Source of the DNA: SIG299 sp045531955
Lineage (GTDB): Bacteria; Bacillota; Clostridia; Lachnospirales; Lachnospiraceae
Direction of reading: 5' to 3'
Length of the DNA stretch: 64,000 bases
Assembly: GCA_045531955.1 (NCBI GenBank)
Contig: JAZSFC010000048.1
Location: 1-64,000, forward strand
Shown: positions 52,205-62,288 of the stretch, one piece after another
Layout of the letters: every line of letters begins with the position of its first letter
Numbering within the stretch: position 1 is the first letter of the stretch
Notes under the pieces: model-generated
The model's database searches: none
Told to the model about the DNA's origin: nothing
Seen by the model: only the letters and a program-made list of their open reading frames with translations
Made by a program: the position numbers and the translations under genes

Positions 52205-53569
52205 TTATAGCAGTGCTGCCAGTTCTCTGATATTACCCACTTCTATCAAGCGGATATTTGCCGGCTTTCCGTCGATATTCCGCGCACTCTTTGCCTTTGG
52301 AACAATGCAGACCTCATAGCCCAGTTTTTCAGCTTCTTTAATGCGCTGGGACAGCATGCTGACACTGCGCACCTCGCCGGTAAGACCGATTTCACCAAAA
52401 GCAATGGTTTTACTGTCTACCGCTATGTTCTTATAGCTGGAAAGCAGGGCAAGCACAATGGCAAGGTCAATTCCCGGTTCAGTAATTTTCATGCCGCCGG
52501 CAACGTTGACATAGGCATCACAGCCAGCCATGGAAATGCCGAGACGTTTTTCCATGACTGCCATCAGTAAGTTAACGCGATTGTAATCCACACCTGCCGC
52601 GGTACGACGGGGCATGTTAAAATTGGTCTGGCAAACCAGAGCCTGCACCTCCACCAGAATCGGCCTGGTGCCCTCCATCACCGTAGTGATGACAGAACCC
52701 GGTTCCTCCTCCGGTCTCCCTTCTAACATATATTCCGACGGATTGGTTACTTCCGTAAGTCCCGCGCCGGACATTTCAAACACGCCGATTTCGTTGGTAG
52801 AACCAAAACGGTTTTTTACCGCCCGCAAAATACGGTATGCTGCCGAATTATCGCCTTCAAAATAAAGCACGGTGTCCACCATATGTTCTAACATTCTGGG
52901 ACCTGCCACCGTTCCTTCTTTGGTTACATGACCGACAATAAAAATAGAGATTTCTTTTTCCTTGGCCAGGCGCATCAGGCTGGCGGTAGCTTCCCTTACC
53001 TGGCTGACAGAGCCCGGCGCTGAGCCAACCTCTTCCCGATACATTGTCTGGATGGAGTCAATAACCACCACTTCCGGTTTTTCCTTTTCCAAGGCAGCTT
53101 CAATGAAATCTAGGTTCGTTTCCGAAAGCAGTAATACCTCTCCCGGGAACTTGCCAAGGCGGTCCGCACGCATTTTAATTTGCTGGGCAGATTCCTCTCC
53201 GGAAATATAAAGTACCTTATGCTCCGCGCTGATTTCCCGGCACATCTGAAGCAGCAGCGTGGACTTTCCGATACCCGGATCGCCACCCACCAGCACCAAA
53301 GAGCCTTTGACAATACCACCGCCCAGCACCCGGTCGAATTCCCGGATACCGGTTAGAGTTCTTTCCTCTTCATCGGAAGAAATTTCATTTAAAGGCAAAG
53401 GCTTCGCGGCATTTGCCCCAAAGCCCGATGTCATTCCTTTTGGTTTTGTTTGTACCATTGGTTCCTCTGTAAAGGAATTCCAGGCCTTACAACCGGGACA
53501 CTGTCCCAGCCACTTGGCCGACTCATAACCGCATTCCTTACAGAAGAATACTGTTTTTGCTTTTGCCAT
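52205..53569 (-). CDS. radA: DNA repair protein RadA
   Basis: The 454-residue protein has the N-terminal zinc finger CKECGYESAKWLGQCPGCKA, Walker A GGDPGIGKST, the RadA signature KNRFGSTNE and a C-terminal Lon-like domain. It is a hexameric helicase that drives branch migration in recombination. It is the last gene of the operon that includes clpC, 14 bp after the unknown gene. Confidence 0.96.
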   Translation of the reverse strand: MAKAKTVFFCKECGYESAKWLGQCPGCKAWNSFTEEPMVQTKPKGMTSGFGANAAKPLPLNEISSDEEERTLTGIREFDRVLGGGIVKGSLVLVGGDPGIGKSTLLLQMCREISAEHKVLYISGEESAQQIKMRADRLGKFPGEVLLLSETNLDFIEAALEKEKPEVVVIDSIQTMYREEVGSAPGSVSQVREATASLMRLAKEKEISIFIVGHVTKEGTVAGPRMLEHMVDTVLYFEGDNSAAYRILRAVKNRFGSTNEIGVFEMSGAGLTEVTNPSEYMLEGRPEEEPGSVITTVMEGTRPILVEVQALVCQTNFNMPRRTAAGVDYNRVNLLMAVMEKRLGISMAGCDAYVNVAGGMKITEPGIDLAIVLALLSSYKNIAVDSKTIAFGEIGLTGEVRSVSMLSQRIKEAEKLGYEVCIVPKAKSARNIDGKPANIRLIEVGNIRELAALL

Positions 53570-53583
53570 TTACCAATACCCTC

Positions 53584-53988
53584 TTAGATACGTTCAATTA
53601 CAACGTTCTGTGGCTGTCCGGTTGTTAAATCCACACTAATTACCAGCTTGCCGCCGATATTGGTAGACATATTTCCGAGATTGATGCCATCCACCAGTAC
53701 ACGGTATTCCTTTTCCTCTTCTAAATCAAGAGTAATCTGGGTATGGTCATTACCTTCTACCAAAAAGCTTACCTTTTTCTCATCTGCCAGGAAGCCTTCT
53801 ACCTTGGTGCCCGGAACGGACTCGTATACGAAAGAACCGTTCTTTTCTAACTTTGTAATTTCTTTAAAAGTTTTAATCTTATATAAGTCGCCCTGATGCG
53901 GATAATCGGATAACTTTGCCTTTTCAGCCAGGGTATAATCGCCAAAACCGAGACCACCGTTTTCACATACAAAAATCAAATCTGCCAT
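53584..53988 (-). CDS. Conserved protein of unknown function between clpC and radA
   Basis: The 134-residue acidic protein has no membrane segment or known motif. It is predicted mostly beta (DLIFVCENGGLGFGDYTL at the start; GKLVISVDLTTGQPQNVVIE at the end). Similar short proteins in Lachnospiraceae are sometimes labelled endosialidase, but no catalytic residues support that. GGAG precedes the start. Its place in the clpC-radA operon hints at proteostasis or repair. Confidence 0.7.
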   Translation of the reverse strand: MADLIFVCENGGLGFGDYTLAEKAKLSDYPHQGDLYKIKTFKEITKLEKNGSFVYESVPGTKVEGFLADEKKVSFLVEGNDHTQITLDLEEEKEYRVLVDGINLGNMSTNIGGKLVISVDLTTGQPQNVVIERI

Positions 53989-54012
53989 TTTGTTTTCTCC
54001 TTTGCTTTCTTT

Positions 54013-56472
54013 CTATTTTTCCTTTGGACTTCTCACCCGGAGCACCGGTGTTCCTTCCTTTACGGAAAGGGTTACCGTATCGCCCTGTTTTACTGTTCCC
54101 TTAATAATTTCTTCCGCCAGCATATCCTCGATATGGGTCTGCACCGCCCGGCGGATTGGTCTTGCACCGTATTTATCATCAAATCCCTTTTCCAGAATAA
54201 ATTCCGTCACGGACTCCTGCAGGTTCAGTTTGATGTTTAACTGCTCTTTGCAACGCTTTTTAATGATATCCAGCTGGATTCCCGCGATTTGACGAAGGGT
54301 ATCTTTCGTCAGGGAGTGGAATACGATGGTTTCATCTATACGGTTTAAAAATTCCGGTTTGAATGCCTTTTTCACTTCTTCCATAACGTTACTGCGCATC
54401 TTTTCATAGTCTGCCTTTTCGTCTGTCTGGCTGACAAAGCCCAAATGTTTTGGCTGCATGATTACACCGGCGCCGGTGTTGGAAGTCATGATAATAATGG
54501 TATTTTTAAAGCTTACCTTGCGGCCCTGGGAATCGGTAATACGACCGTCTTCCAGTACCTGCAGTAAAATATTAAACACATCCGGATGTGCCTTTTCCAA
54601 CTCATCAAATAAGAGTACGGAATACGGCTTGCGGCGTACCTGCTCGGACAGTTGTCCGCCCTCCTCGTGACCTACATAGCCCGGCGGAGAACCGATAATC
54701 TTAGATACACTGTGCTTTTCCATGTATTCGGACATATCAACGCGGATCATGGCATTTTCGTCACCGAACATAGCCTCCGCCAATGCCTTGGACAACTCGG
54801 TTTTACCAACACCGGTCGGACCCAGGAATAAGAAGGAACCGATTGGACGGTTCGGGTCTTTTAATCCTACTCTTGCCCTGCGAATGGCCTTTACAATGGA
54901 AAGAACTGCATCATCCTGGCCTACCACACGCTTCTTTAATACCTCCGGAAGCTTCTGCAGGCGCTCACTCTCTGCTTCCTGAAGCCTGGATAACGGAATA
55001 CCCGTCCAGGAGGAAACAACCTCTGCAATCTGCTCCTCAGTCAGTACCAACCGCTCTGCGTTCAAAGCCTCTGCCTGCTTTTTCTTTCTGCGGGCCAGCT
55101 TCTTTTCTATTTTTTTCTGCTCTTCGGAAAGCTCCCCGGCCAGATCAATTCTGCCGTCGATTAATGCTTCCTCCTTGGCAAACTCTAAATCAGCAATTTC
55201 TTTTTCCAGTTCTTTATCCTTATCGGAAATAGTGAAGGACTTTAAGTGCAATCTGGATGCAGCTTCATCCATGGCGTCAATTGCCTTATCCGGAAGGAAA
55301 CGGTCATTGACGTAACGGTTGGTTAAGGAAACCGCCGCCACGATTGCCTCATCGGAAATTTCAATGGTATGATGGCTTTCATAGTTAGCGCGAAGTCCCT
55401 TAAGAATTTCTACTGCTTCCTCTTCGGTAGGCTCTTCTACTGCCACCGGTTGGAACCGACGTTCCAGCGCCGCATCCTTTTCCACATGCTTGCGGTATTC
55501 TTCTCTGGTGGTTGCACCGATTACCTGCAGTTCGCCTCTGGCAAGAGCCGGTTTTAAAATATTGGAAGCATCCATAGCTCCCTCTGCACCGCCGGCACCG
55601 ATAATGGTATGCAGCTCATCAATAAACAAAATCACATTACCGGCAGTAATTACTTCTGCGATAACACGCTTGATTCTTTCTTCAAATTCACCACGGTATT
55701 TGGAACCTGCCACCATAGCAGATAAATCCAGGGATAAAATCTTTTTCCCCTTCATTAGCTCCGGCACGTCCCCGTTGGCAAGTAAGGTTGCCAGACCTTC
55801 CACCACTGCAGTTTTACCGACACCCGGTTCTCCGATTAAGCATGGGTTGTTTTTTGTTCTCCGGCACAAAATCTGAATCAGGCGTTCCATTTCTTTTTGA
55901 CGTCCTACTACCGGGTCTAATTTATGTTCTTCCGCAGAAAGAGTTAAATCCCTGCTGTACTGTTCTAAGGTTGGGGTGGAAGATTTCTTAACTCCCTTGC
56001 CCCGGCTCATGGCAAACTCTGCCTTTGCCGCAACCATATCGCCACCCATTAGGAGTACAATATCAGTAAACACCTTCTGTACGTTTATTTCCAAAGTATT
56101 TAAGAGACGTACCGCCAAACACATTCTTTCTTTCAAAAGTGCCACTAAAATATGTTCGGTTCCTGCCAAACGCTCTCCGTATGCATTTGCTTCCTGTTCA
56201 CTTTGCAAAAGCACCTTTCTTGCCATCGGTGAAAAACTGTCCTGTCCGTCCGGTTCTTCGTTTCCGCCAAGCACAATCAGTTTGTTTGCCAGCTCCAGTA
56301 ATTTTTCTGTCTGTACGCCGTTGGTTAATAAAATATCTTTTGCCACACCATCACACTGGGTCAGGGCAATTAACAGATGCTCTGTACCAATGTAGCTTTG
56401 ATTCATCTGCTCTGAGAGCTCATATGCCACTGCCAGCACTTTCTGTGCATTCGGTGTAAACTTTTCTTTCAT
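54013..56472 (-). CDS. clpC: ATP-dependent Clp protease ATPase subunit ClpC
   Basis: The 819-residue protein has two N-terminal Clp repeats (FTPNAQKVLAVA and FSPMARKVLLQS), two AAA+ domains (GEPGVGKTA; GPTGVGKTE) and the coiled-coil middle domain with an arginine-rich EEQKKIEKKLARRKKKQ segment. It unfolds substrates for ClpP. The usual ctsR-mcsA-mcsB genes are absent upstream; instead it follows a cohesin-like membrane protein gene by 7 bp. Confidence 0.96.
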   Translation of the reverse strand: MKEKFTPNAQKVLAVAYELSEQMNQSYIGTEHLLIALTQCDGVAKDILLTNGVQTEKLLELANKLIVLGGNEEPDGQDSFSPMARKVLLQSEQEANAYGERLAGTEHILVALLKERMCLAVRLLNTLEINVQKVFTDIVLLMGGDMVAAKAEFAMSRGKGVKKSSTPTLEQYSRDLTLSAEEHKLDPVVGRQKEMERLIQILCRRTKNNPCLIGEPGVGKTAVVEGLATLLANGDVPELMKGKKILSLDLSAMVAGSKYRGEFEERIKRVIAEVITAGNVILFIDELHTIIGAGGAEGAMDASNILKPALARGELQVIGATTREEYRKHVEKDAALERRFQPVAVEEPTEEEAVEILKGLRANYESHHTIEISDEAIVAAVSLTNRYVNDRFLPDKAIDAMDEAASRLHLKSFTISDKDKELEKEIADLEFAKEEALIDGRIDLAGELSEEQKKIEKKLARRKKKQAEALNAERLVLTEEQIAEVVSSWTGIPLSRLQEAESERLQKLPEVLKKRVVGQDDAVLSIVKAIRRARVGLKDPNRPIGSFLFLGPTGVGKTELSKALAEAMFGDENAMIRVDMSEYMEKHSVSKIIGSPPGYVGHEEGGQLSEQVRRKPYSVLLFDELEKAHPDVFNILLQVLEDGRITDSQGRKVSFKNTIIIMTSNTGAGVIMQPKHLGFVSQTDEKADYEKMRSNVMEEVKKAFKPEFLNRIDETIVFHSLTKDTLRQIAGIQLDIIKKRCKEQLNIKLNLQESVTEFILEKGFDDKYGARPIRRAVQTHIEDMLAEEIIKGTVKQGDTVTLSVKEGTPVLRVRSPKEK

Positions 56473-56479
56473 TTCTTTT

Positions 56480-57745
56480 CTATCCTCGATTCTTACGTCG
56501 TATGCATAACCACAAGATAATCATCAAAAGCACAAGACATATGCCAAACAAAAGTGCCACCGCAAAAGTAAGCATGGACTGATGTGCCTCATACTCCTTT
56601 ATTGCCTGCTTTAAGCTGTCATCATTGCTTTGAATTACCTGGGTTACCACATATTCTTCTTCATTTACCCGCTGCAAGGTCTGTTCTATCCGGTCATACC
56701 GGTACCAGTTCACTTCTCCTGCCTCGTTTTTTAATACTAATAAAAGAAATTCCTCCGGATTTTCTCCCTGCTTTACATAAGCTTCTGCCTGAATTTCATT
56801 AATCATCAGGGTTGTCTGCACGTAGCCATCCGGAAGTTTGAAATCTTCCGGTTTCTCACATATGGTATAGGTATGATACTCCGTTACTATCGTCTGTTCT
56901 TCTGTTTCTTCGAAAGAAATGCCCGGTGTTAAAGTAAGCACCGGCTCTTCCGGCTCCTGATTTACCGGTTCTTCCGGTTCATCAAACAGTTCCGCACGAT
57001 ACACATATATGGTGTACACTGTTCTGGAACCATCCTCTGCCGTAACGGTAATCAGTACTTCGTTGTTCCCGTGATTTAAATTTTTCCCGCCTGCCACTTC
57101 TACATTTGCCAGAGAATCTTCTGCAATAGCACTGACAATTACCATATCTGACATGTAATCCACTGCTGCATAATACTGCGTAGTTTCCGGTTGGAACGCC
57201 GGTGTCAGGGTTACGGTTTCCGGCTGGTCATCTACTACATGTAACGCTGATAATCTGCTGTTGCTTGAAGCAGAAAAAGACGGCAATACCTGAAATACCT
57301 TACTGACTCCTGTTACAGACATTTCCGTGCCGTCAGTATAACAATATACTACCGGGCGGTCATATAATGCCACTTCGCATTCTCCCTGCACTAACGCTTT
57401 AAAATAAATCCGGTAAGTTCTTTCCTGGGCGGAAGGGGATGCTCCGATATCCGCAACCTTCAAAAAGCCGGCACCCCCTGTAATACAGGAGGCAGCCGAA
57501 TAAAATTCAAATATGGTATCATCGTAGCTTAAAAACGCTTCAAAATCACCAATAGTGGCATCTGCCTTGATGGTAAGTTTCACTTCTACCGTATCACCGG
57601 CATGAATTTCTTCCGTATCGGCAGTAAGCGTAATTGTTGCACTGGCAGCCTGCACGGACTGTGCCGGAAACACTGCCAGCAACAACAATAACATCATCAC
57701 TCCTGCGATTACCCTATTCAGTTTTTTACTAAAATTCCTGTTCAT
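56480..57745 (-). CDS. Membrane-anchored protein with cohesin-like and cadherin-like domains
   Basis: The 421-residue protein has a signal peptide (about 1-33, VIAGVMMLLLLLAVFP), a cohesin-like beta sandwich (about 34-155, ATITLTADTEEIHAGDTVEV, YDDTIFEFYSA), a cadherin-like beta-sandwich (about 165-255, LSALHV..TPAFQPETTQYYA) and an acidic linker. A C-terminal membrane helix (about 391-412) with RRKNR tail faces in. It sits in the envelope and lies 22 bp after the SH3-rich gene, so the two may act together at the cell wall. Confidence 0.83.
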   Translation of the reverse strand: MNRNFSKKLNRVIAGVMMLLLLLAVFPAQSVQAASATITLTADTEEIHAGDTVEVKLTIKADATIGDFEAFLSYDDTIFEFYSAASCITGGAGFLKVADIGASPSAQERTYRIYFKALVQGECEVALYDRPVVYCYTDGTEMSVTGVSKVFQVLPSFSASSNSRLSALHVVDDQPETVTLTPAFQPETTQYYAAVDYMSDMVIVSAIAEDSLANVEVAGGKNLNHGNNEVLITVTAEDGSRTVYTIYVYRAELFDEPEEPVNQEPEEPVLTLTPGISFEETEEQTIVTEYHTYTICEKPEDFKLPDGYVQTTLMINEIQAEAYVKQGENPEEFLLLVLKNEAGEVNWYRYDRIEQTLQRVNEEEYVVTQVIQSNDDSLKQAIKEYEAHQSMLTFAVALLFGICLVLLMIILWLCIRRKNRG

Positions 57746-57767
57746 TGCAGAAGTGTCCTTCCAATAA

Positions 57768-60700
57768 TTATTCCTGTCTTACGACAATAATGATATAATC
57801 TCTCATATCTCCGTTTTCAGCTACGCTGGTTATTGTAATGGTATTGGAACCATAGCTTAAACCATGGAAACCGGTATTCAATACAATTGCCTTGCTGCTG
57901 ACTGCATCTGCCTCAATCTGAAGCAGTTCTTCATCAGAGTCTACAACCAGATAGTATACCTGGTCAGTCTTTAAATTAAAGGTAGGCGTTAACTGTAAAT
58001 CATTACCGTCCGCATCATAAACCGTTAATGTCTTTAACCAGTTATTCGGATTGGCAGCCGGACTCGGCGCCGCTACCGGATTCTCCGGCATATTGTAATA
58101 TACCGGAATAGAAAATACAATCGGAAGATCCTCCATATCCTTATACGCACTGGCTGTTTTTTTAGATTCGGAATACGGAGCCTCCACATTGGCCATGTAC
58201 TGATGATAGTATGTGGAATTGTCCGTCACATTAAACTTCTGAAGGTAAATGGTATCCTGTCCGCGGTTGATATAATTTGTTCCAAGAATATATGCACCAC
58301 CTACAATCGCATTGTAAGGATTTGTCCACGGAATTAAGGACGCATCGTTCAATTCATCATTATTACTTGCACCATTTTTTGCATATTTCAAACCATTGAT
58401 AATGGCGCCACCGGCAGCAGTGGAATGATATGCGCCGATGTTATAGAAATTATACAATCCTTTATATCCGGAAACCGTACCGGATACGCTGTTGCTGGCT
58501 GTTGTGGCACTGGTTACCACTTCCTGTTTTACACGGGATGCCAAATGATACGGACTGACTCCGGAATATTCTGCCGCCGCAATAAAGGTCTGGGCATAAG
58601 TGAGCATGTTATCAGAGCCATAGGCATCCTTGTACGTATAATACTGCTGTTGGAACGGTGTACTGCTTAAAATATTTTCTACACCGGCTTCATCCTGGTA
58701 AGCGGAAGCATAACGGAGTACTTCAAACATAAACACGTTGGAATCGTTCAGGAAATTTCTCGGATCCATGTAATAAGCAATGGCATCCCGGGATGCAGTC
58801 ACCCAGGTAGAACCGTCGTAAACCACAAACTTATCTTTTGTCCAATCGTAAGCACCCGGCTCCAGAGACTTCCATTCCATTCCCTTGCTGCTCGGAATCA
58901 GATTCTTTCCTGCAATGCTTTCTTCGTCCAGAACAGTTTCCCAGTTAAGCCCGGTGTGGAACGCTTCAAAAATCCAGTTCGGATACTTTGCGTGAAGTTC
59001 TTTTAAGCGCACCTTATAACTTTCCGGAAAGCCCTGCTGGTCCAGATAATCTTCAAAATCCATGTCACTGGTATAAATATTCCCACTGGAAGTGCTTAAT
59101 GAACCAGGTACATAGTTTTTATCAAACTCTGTAATCCACATGTCCGGAATATATCCATAATAAACTTTGCCCTTGTACTGGAAGCTTACATGACGATATA
59201 AGTTATTGCTGCTGTCGATATATTTTTCATATAGGGTTAATTCTTCATCACCGTATAATGTGATAAAAGAACCGTTTTTGTCATAAACCAATTCATACGG
59301 GAGCACCGGTTCCACATAGACTACAACCAAACGGTTGTACTCATTCGCGGTACATCCGTATCCGGTAACTTTACCCGGACCATTTATAGGAAAAGTCCTG
59401 TCCTCTGTTCTATGCACCGTTTCATCTGTTGAGCCGGATGGTACAGAGGTAGGAGTAGGTGTCACTTTTGTACCCGGAGTTGTTGGTTCAGGAGTTACTG
59501 TCGGAGTCTCTACTGGCCTGGGAGTCTCCGTCGGCGTAGGTGTTGGTGTAGCGGTCGGAATCGGGGAAGGAGTAATAAATGGGTCGCTGACTGCTTCTGT
59601 CAGATAAATCGGACCTTCCTGCACATAACCGTCATAAACCGTTCCGTCCTGCTTCGCCGCAATATGGAACCATTTTGTTTTATAATCCGCATCGGAAACT
59701 TCACCGATAATCCAAACCTCATCACTAAAGGTCAGATTTAATATTTTTCCGTCAGTTGTCTTGATATAGCTTCCTGTGGAGGACGCGCTGTTTCTGATAC
59801 GTACTTTTTCCTCTACAATTTGAGCAGCAATAGGCTCATCAATGCTTGCAAACAGCTGAACTGCATCACTGGTTACATAGCCGTAAATAACCTCATCATT
59901 CTTCTTTACCGCAATACGGTACCAAATGCCGTCCTCGCCCATACTCTGATTGATTACCATAACCGGAGCATTTACTGTCAGATTCATTACAGCATCCGCT
60001 GTTTTGACAGAATCCGCCTGAAGCACCATACCCTCTTTCTGGATACGGCCTTGATAGAAGAAGAATGCAAAATCATCGTTAATGTCTTCTCTGGTAAGCA
60101 TATCTTCCGGAGCCACCGTTGGCGTTGCGCCCTGGGTTGGCGTCGGGCTAGCGCTTGCATCCGGTGCTGCTGTAGGCACAGGAGTTGCCGTTGGTGTAGG
60201 TGTTTCGGTTGGCGCCAAAGCATCTACTTCAACATATTTGCTATGAACATAACCGGTCTGCTTTACACCATCTCTGGTAAAGGAAATCTGATACCAGTAT
60301 TCTCCGTTAGATGCCTTCTTGGCAGAAAGAACCGTAACCTTTGTAGTTCTTACTACAGATGCCACTGCATCATAGGAGGTGCCGGCACCCTTTCTGACAT
60401 TTAAACTGCTGGCAGTAACCGTACCGGTTCTTGGGAACGTTCCGTTTACCACATTTTCCGTAGAATCAATAGCCGGTGTCGGAGTAGCTGTCGGACTTGG
60501 AGTAGCGGTTGGGGACGGAGTAGCAGACGGAGCTGCCACAGCCACATATTTACTGCTGACATATCCTGTTTTTGCCGCACCGTTCAGATAGAAGGAAACT
60601 TTATACCAGTAAGTTCCTTCGGAATCTATTTTTACATTCTCAATTACCACGGCATCGCCGGACTTTAATGTTGTAATTAAAGTATTTTCCTTACCTGCGC

Positions 60701-61481
60701 CGTCTCTGACATTTAAGCCGGCTGCAGTGATAGTACCGGTTCTTGGGAAGCCTTCGGTTAATACCTCACCGGAAGTAGTGCCGGTGCTTGGAGCCTTGGT
60801 TGGCACCGGTGTTGCCGTTGGTGCCGGATCCGGATTAATATACTTACTGCTGACATAACCGGTTCTGGTTTCATTATTCTGGGTAAAAGTAATCTGGTAC
60901 CAGTATACACCATCTACTTTCTTTGCACCTAACAGTTCTACCCGTGCTCCCTGGGAAAGCTTACCCACAATGGAAGTACCCACGGTTCCGGCACTGTTTC
61001 TGACATTTAATGTGCCTGCAGTTACTGTTCCTTTACGCGGAAAACCGGCAGTTACCACTTCATTGGAAGAAGAGGAGGAAGACGGTTTTGGTGTACTGGT
61101 TGGCTTTGGCGTTGGGGATGGGGTTGGTGTTGCGGTTGGTGCTGCTGTCGGAACCGCTCCTGTTGTAAGAATATGAGCTGCACTGACATATCCCTTCACT
61201 TTTGTTCCCTCAAAGCTGGCAGTGACATAATACCATCCGTTACTGCCGTAGGAAATGGCAACGCTGTCACCTCTGGATAAAAATACGGTTTTTCCGTTCA
61301 CTTCTACCTTTGGATATTCCGTGGACGGGCCGGTACGTACAAATAAGGTGCTGGCAGTTACCGTACCGGACACTGCTGCACTGGCATAGGTACGGAATCC
61401 CAAACCGATTGCCAAAACAAACAGTAACACTCCTGTAAATATTGCGATGTATTTTTTAGAATAATTTTTCTCTTTCTTCAT
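57768..61481 (-). CDS. Secreted multi-SH3 glucosaminidase
   Basis: The 1237-residue protein begins with a signal peptide or anchor (about 11-35). Seven SH3b or SH3b-like modules follow (about 36-103, 147-215, 245-313, 348-417, 470-545, 555-625, 697-785), joined by Pro-Thr-rich linkers (TATPTPSPTP type). A glucosaminidase domain spans about 820-1105, with ASRVKQE holding the likely catalytic Glu (987), and a cadherin-like beta sandwich ends it (about 1145-1237). It would bind and cut peptidoglycan in cell separation or remodelling. It heads a five-gene operon with clpC and radA. Confidence 0.88.
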   Translation of the reverse strand: MKKEKNYSKKYIAIFTGVLLFVLAIGLGFRTYASAAVSGTVTASTLFVRTGPSTEYPKVEVNGKTVFLSRGDSVAISYGSNGWYYVTASFEGTKVKGYVSAAHILTTGAVPTAAPTATPTPSPTPKPTSTPKPSSSSSSNEVVTAGFPRKGTVTAGTLNVRNSAGTVGTSIVGKLSQGARVELLGAKKVDGVYWYQITFTQNNETRTGYVSSKYINPDPAPTATPVPTKAPSTGTTSGEVLTEGFPRTGTITAAGLNVRDGAGKENTLITTLKSGDAVVIENVKIDSEGTYWYKVSFYLNGAAKTGYVSSKYVAVAAPSATPSPTATPSPTATPTPAIDSTENVVNGTFPRTGTVTASSLNVRKGAGTSYDAVASVVRTTKVTVLSAKKASNGEYWYQISFTRDGVKQTGYVHSKYVEVDALAPTETPTPTATPVPTAAPDASASPTPTQGATPTVAPEDMLTREDINDDFAFFFYQGRIQKEGMVLQADSVKTADAVMNLTVNAPVMVINQSMGEDGIWYRIAVKKNDEVIYGYVTSDAVQLFASIDEPIAAQIVEEKVRIRNSASSTGSYIKTTDGKILNLTFSDEVWIIGEVSDADYKTKWFHIAAKQDGTVYDGYVQEGPIYLTEAVSDPFITPSPIPTATPTPTPTETPRPVETPTVTPEPTTPGTKVTPTPTSVPSGSTDETVHRTEDRTFPINGPGKVTGYGCTANEYNRLVVVYVEPVLPYELVYDKNGSFITLYGDEELTLYEKYIDSSNNLYRHVSFQYKGKVYYGYIPDMWITEFDKNYVPGSLSTSSGNIYTSDMDFEDYLDQQGFPESYKVRLKELHAKYPNWIFEAFHTGLNWETVLDEESIAGKNLIPSSKGMEWKSLEPGAYDWTKDKFVVYDGSTWVTASRDAIAYYMDPRNFLNDSNVFMFEVLRYASAYQDEAGVENILSSTPFQQQYYTYKDAYGSDNMLTYAQTFIAAAEYSGVSPYHLASRVKQEVVTSATTASNSVSGTVSGYKGLYNFYNIGAYHSTAAGGAIINGLKYAKNGASNNDELNDASLIPWTNPYNAIVGGAYILGTNYINRGQDTIYLQKFNVTDNSTYYHQYMANVEAPYSESKKTASAYKDMEDLPIVFSIPVYYNMPENPVAAPSPAANPNNWLKTLTVYDADGNDLQLTPTFNLKTDQVYYLVVDSDEELLQIEADAVSSKAIVLNTGFHGLSYGSNTITITSVAENGDMRDYIIIVVRQE

Positions 61482-61555
61482 GGTTCCTCAATTCTGCCGG
61501 TTAGGCGCTCTTTTTCTAATTGTTGGGTTGCAGGGCAGACTACGCCCTTATATCT

Positions 61556-61564
61556 AGTATAACA
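61556..61564 (-). promoter_or_regulatory. Extended -10 promoter of the five-gene operon
   Basis: Minus-strand TGTTATACT is an extended -10. The -35 position is weak. It lies 75 bp before the start of the SH3-rich gene. Confidence 0.5.
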
Positions 61565-61624
61565 CATAATTCAAGATTAGAAAAGAGGTATGGCAGAGAT
61601 GTGACACTTTTGTGAAAAAAATGT

Positions 61625-62160
61625 TACTGTTCACGCCAAATAATGGAAAAGGAGCATCCATCCGTCCATGCAGCCACTGTTTTCGCATGTAGTTCCTTCC
61701 GGACTCTTAAGCTTTGCAGGAGTTTTTAGCCAATCGGCCTGTCCGGGAGGTGGCAAAGGGATTTGTCCGGCGTTTTACTATAACTCCGTGGCGGAAAGAA
61801 AACTTAACAGGATTTGGTTTGCTAAGAAAAGTGCAAAGCACTTTTAAAAAAGAGAGGTGAAGGCGCTCTCGGATAAACACGTGTTTATCCAGAGACGCCC
61901 TTACCTCTCTTTTGTATAAAAGCATCCTCCGGATGCTTTTTGCAAACCAAATCAACGAAAATATCTTACATCCGCCACGTCAAACAAATAGCTAAAACGC
62001 CGGACAAATCCCTTACCTCCTTTGGCAAGCCTCTTGGAATCCTCCGCAAAGCAGCGAATGTCCGGACGGAACTACAACCTCAAACAAAAATGGTGCTGCA
62101 TGGACGGCATGCCACATGTTTTCTTTCTTCCAAATTCCAACCCTTCGGCGTGGACATCAC
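61625..62160. repeat. Giant imperfect palindrome, copy E4
   Basis: Arms of about 190 bp match as inverted repeats (GGGATTTGTCCGGCGTTTTA is present in both, as are CCGTCCATGCAGC and GTAGTTCC). The core (61811-61953) has outer stem GATTTGGTTTGC/GCAAACCAAATC, side hairpins AAAAGTGC-AAA-GCACTTTT and AAGCATCC-TCC-GGATGCTT, and a central stem AGAGAGGTGAAGGCG/CGCCCTTACCTCTCT topped by GGATAAACAC/GTGTTTATCC. The tip keeps the CTCT..TCCAGAG frame also seen in E2. Confidence 0.8.
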
Positions 62161-62238
62161 TCCTCCCCAATGAGTAAAACAGGGAGTTGCGAAGCAACGG
62201 CTGACGGCTTTGCCGGCAGGTTTTACGAATTGTGGGAG
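62160..62238. repeat. Small two-hairpin element
   Basis: Outer stem CCCAATGAGTAAAAC/GTTTTACGAATTGTGGG encloses GTTGC-GAA-GCAAC and TGACGGC-TTT-GCCGGCA. Sequence is close to the element at 48624 (AGTTGCG, GCTGAC-GCTTTGC-GGCAGGTTTT). It directly follows E4. Nothing else is seen between it and the next gene. Confidence 0.7.
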
Positions 62239-62288
62239 TAAATTCTTCCCGAAATATACCGTCTAAAGCATCGTTTAATCCGGCTGTA

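Noticed and set aside
53584..53988. Endosialidase
   Set aside because: At 134 residues with no catalytic motif the label has no support in the sequence.
61707..62173. Frames at 61707-61955 (minus) and 61940-62173 (plus)
   Set aside because: They are within palindrome E4 and have no domain or ribosome site.
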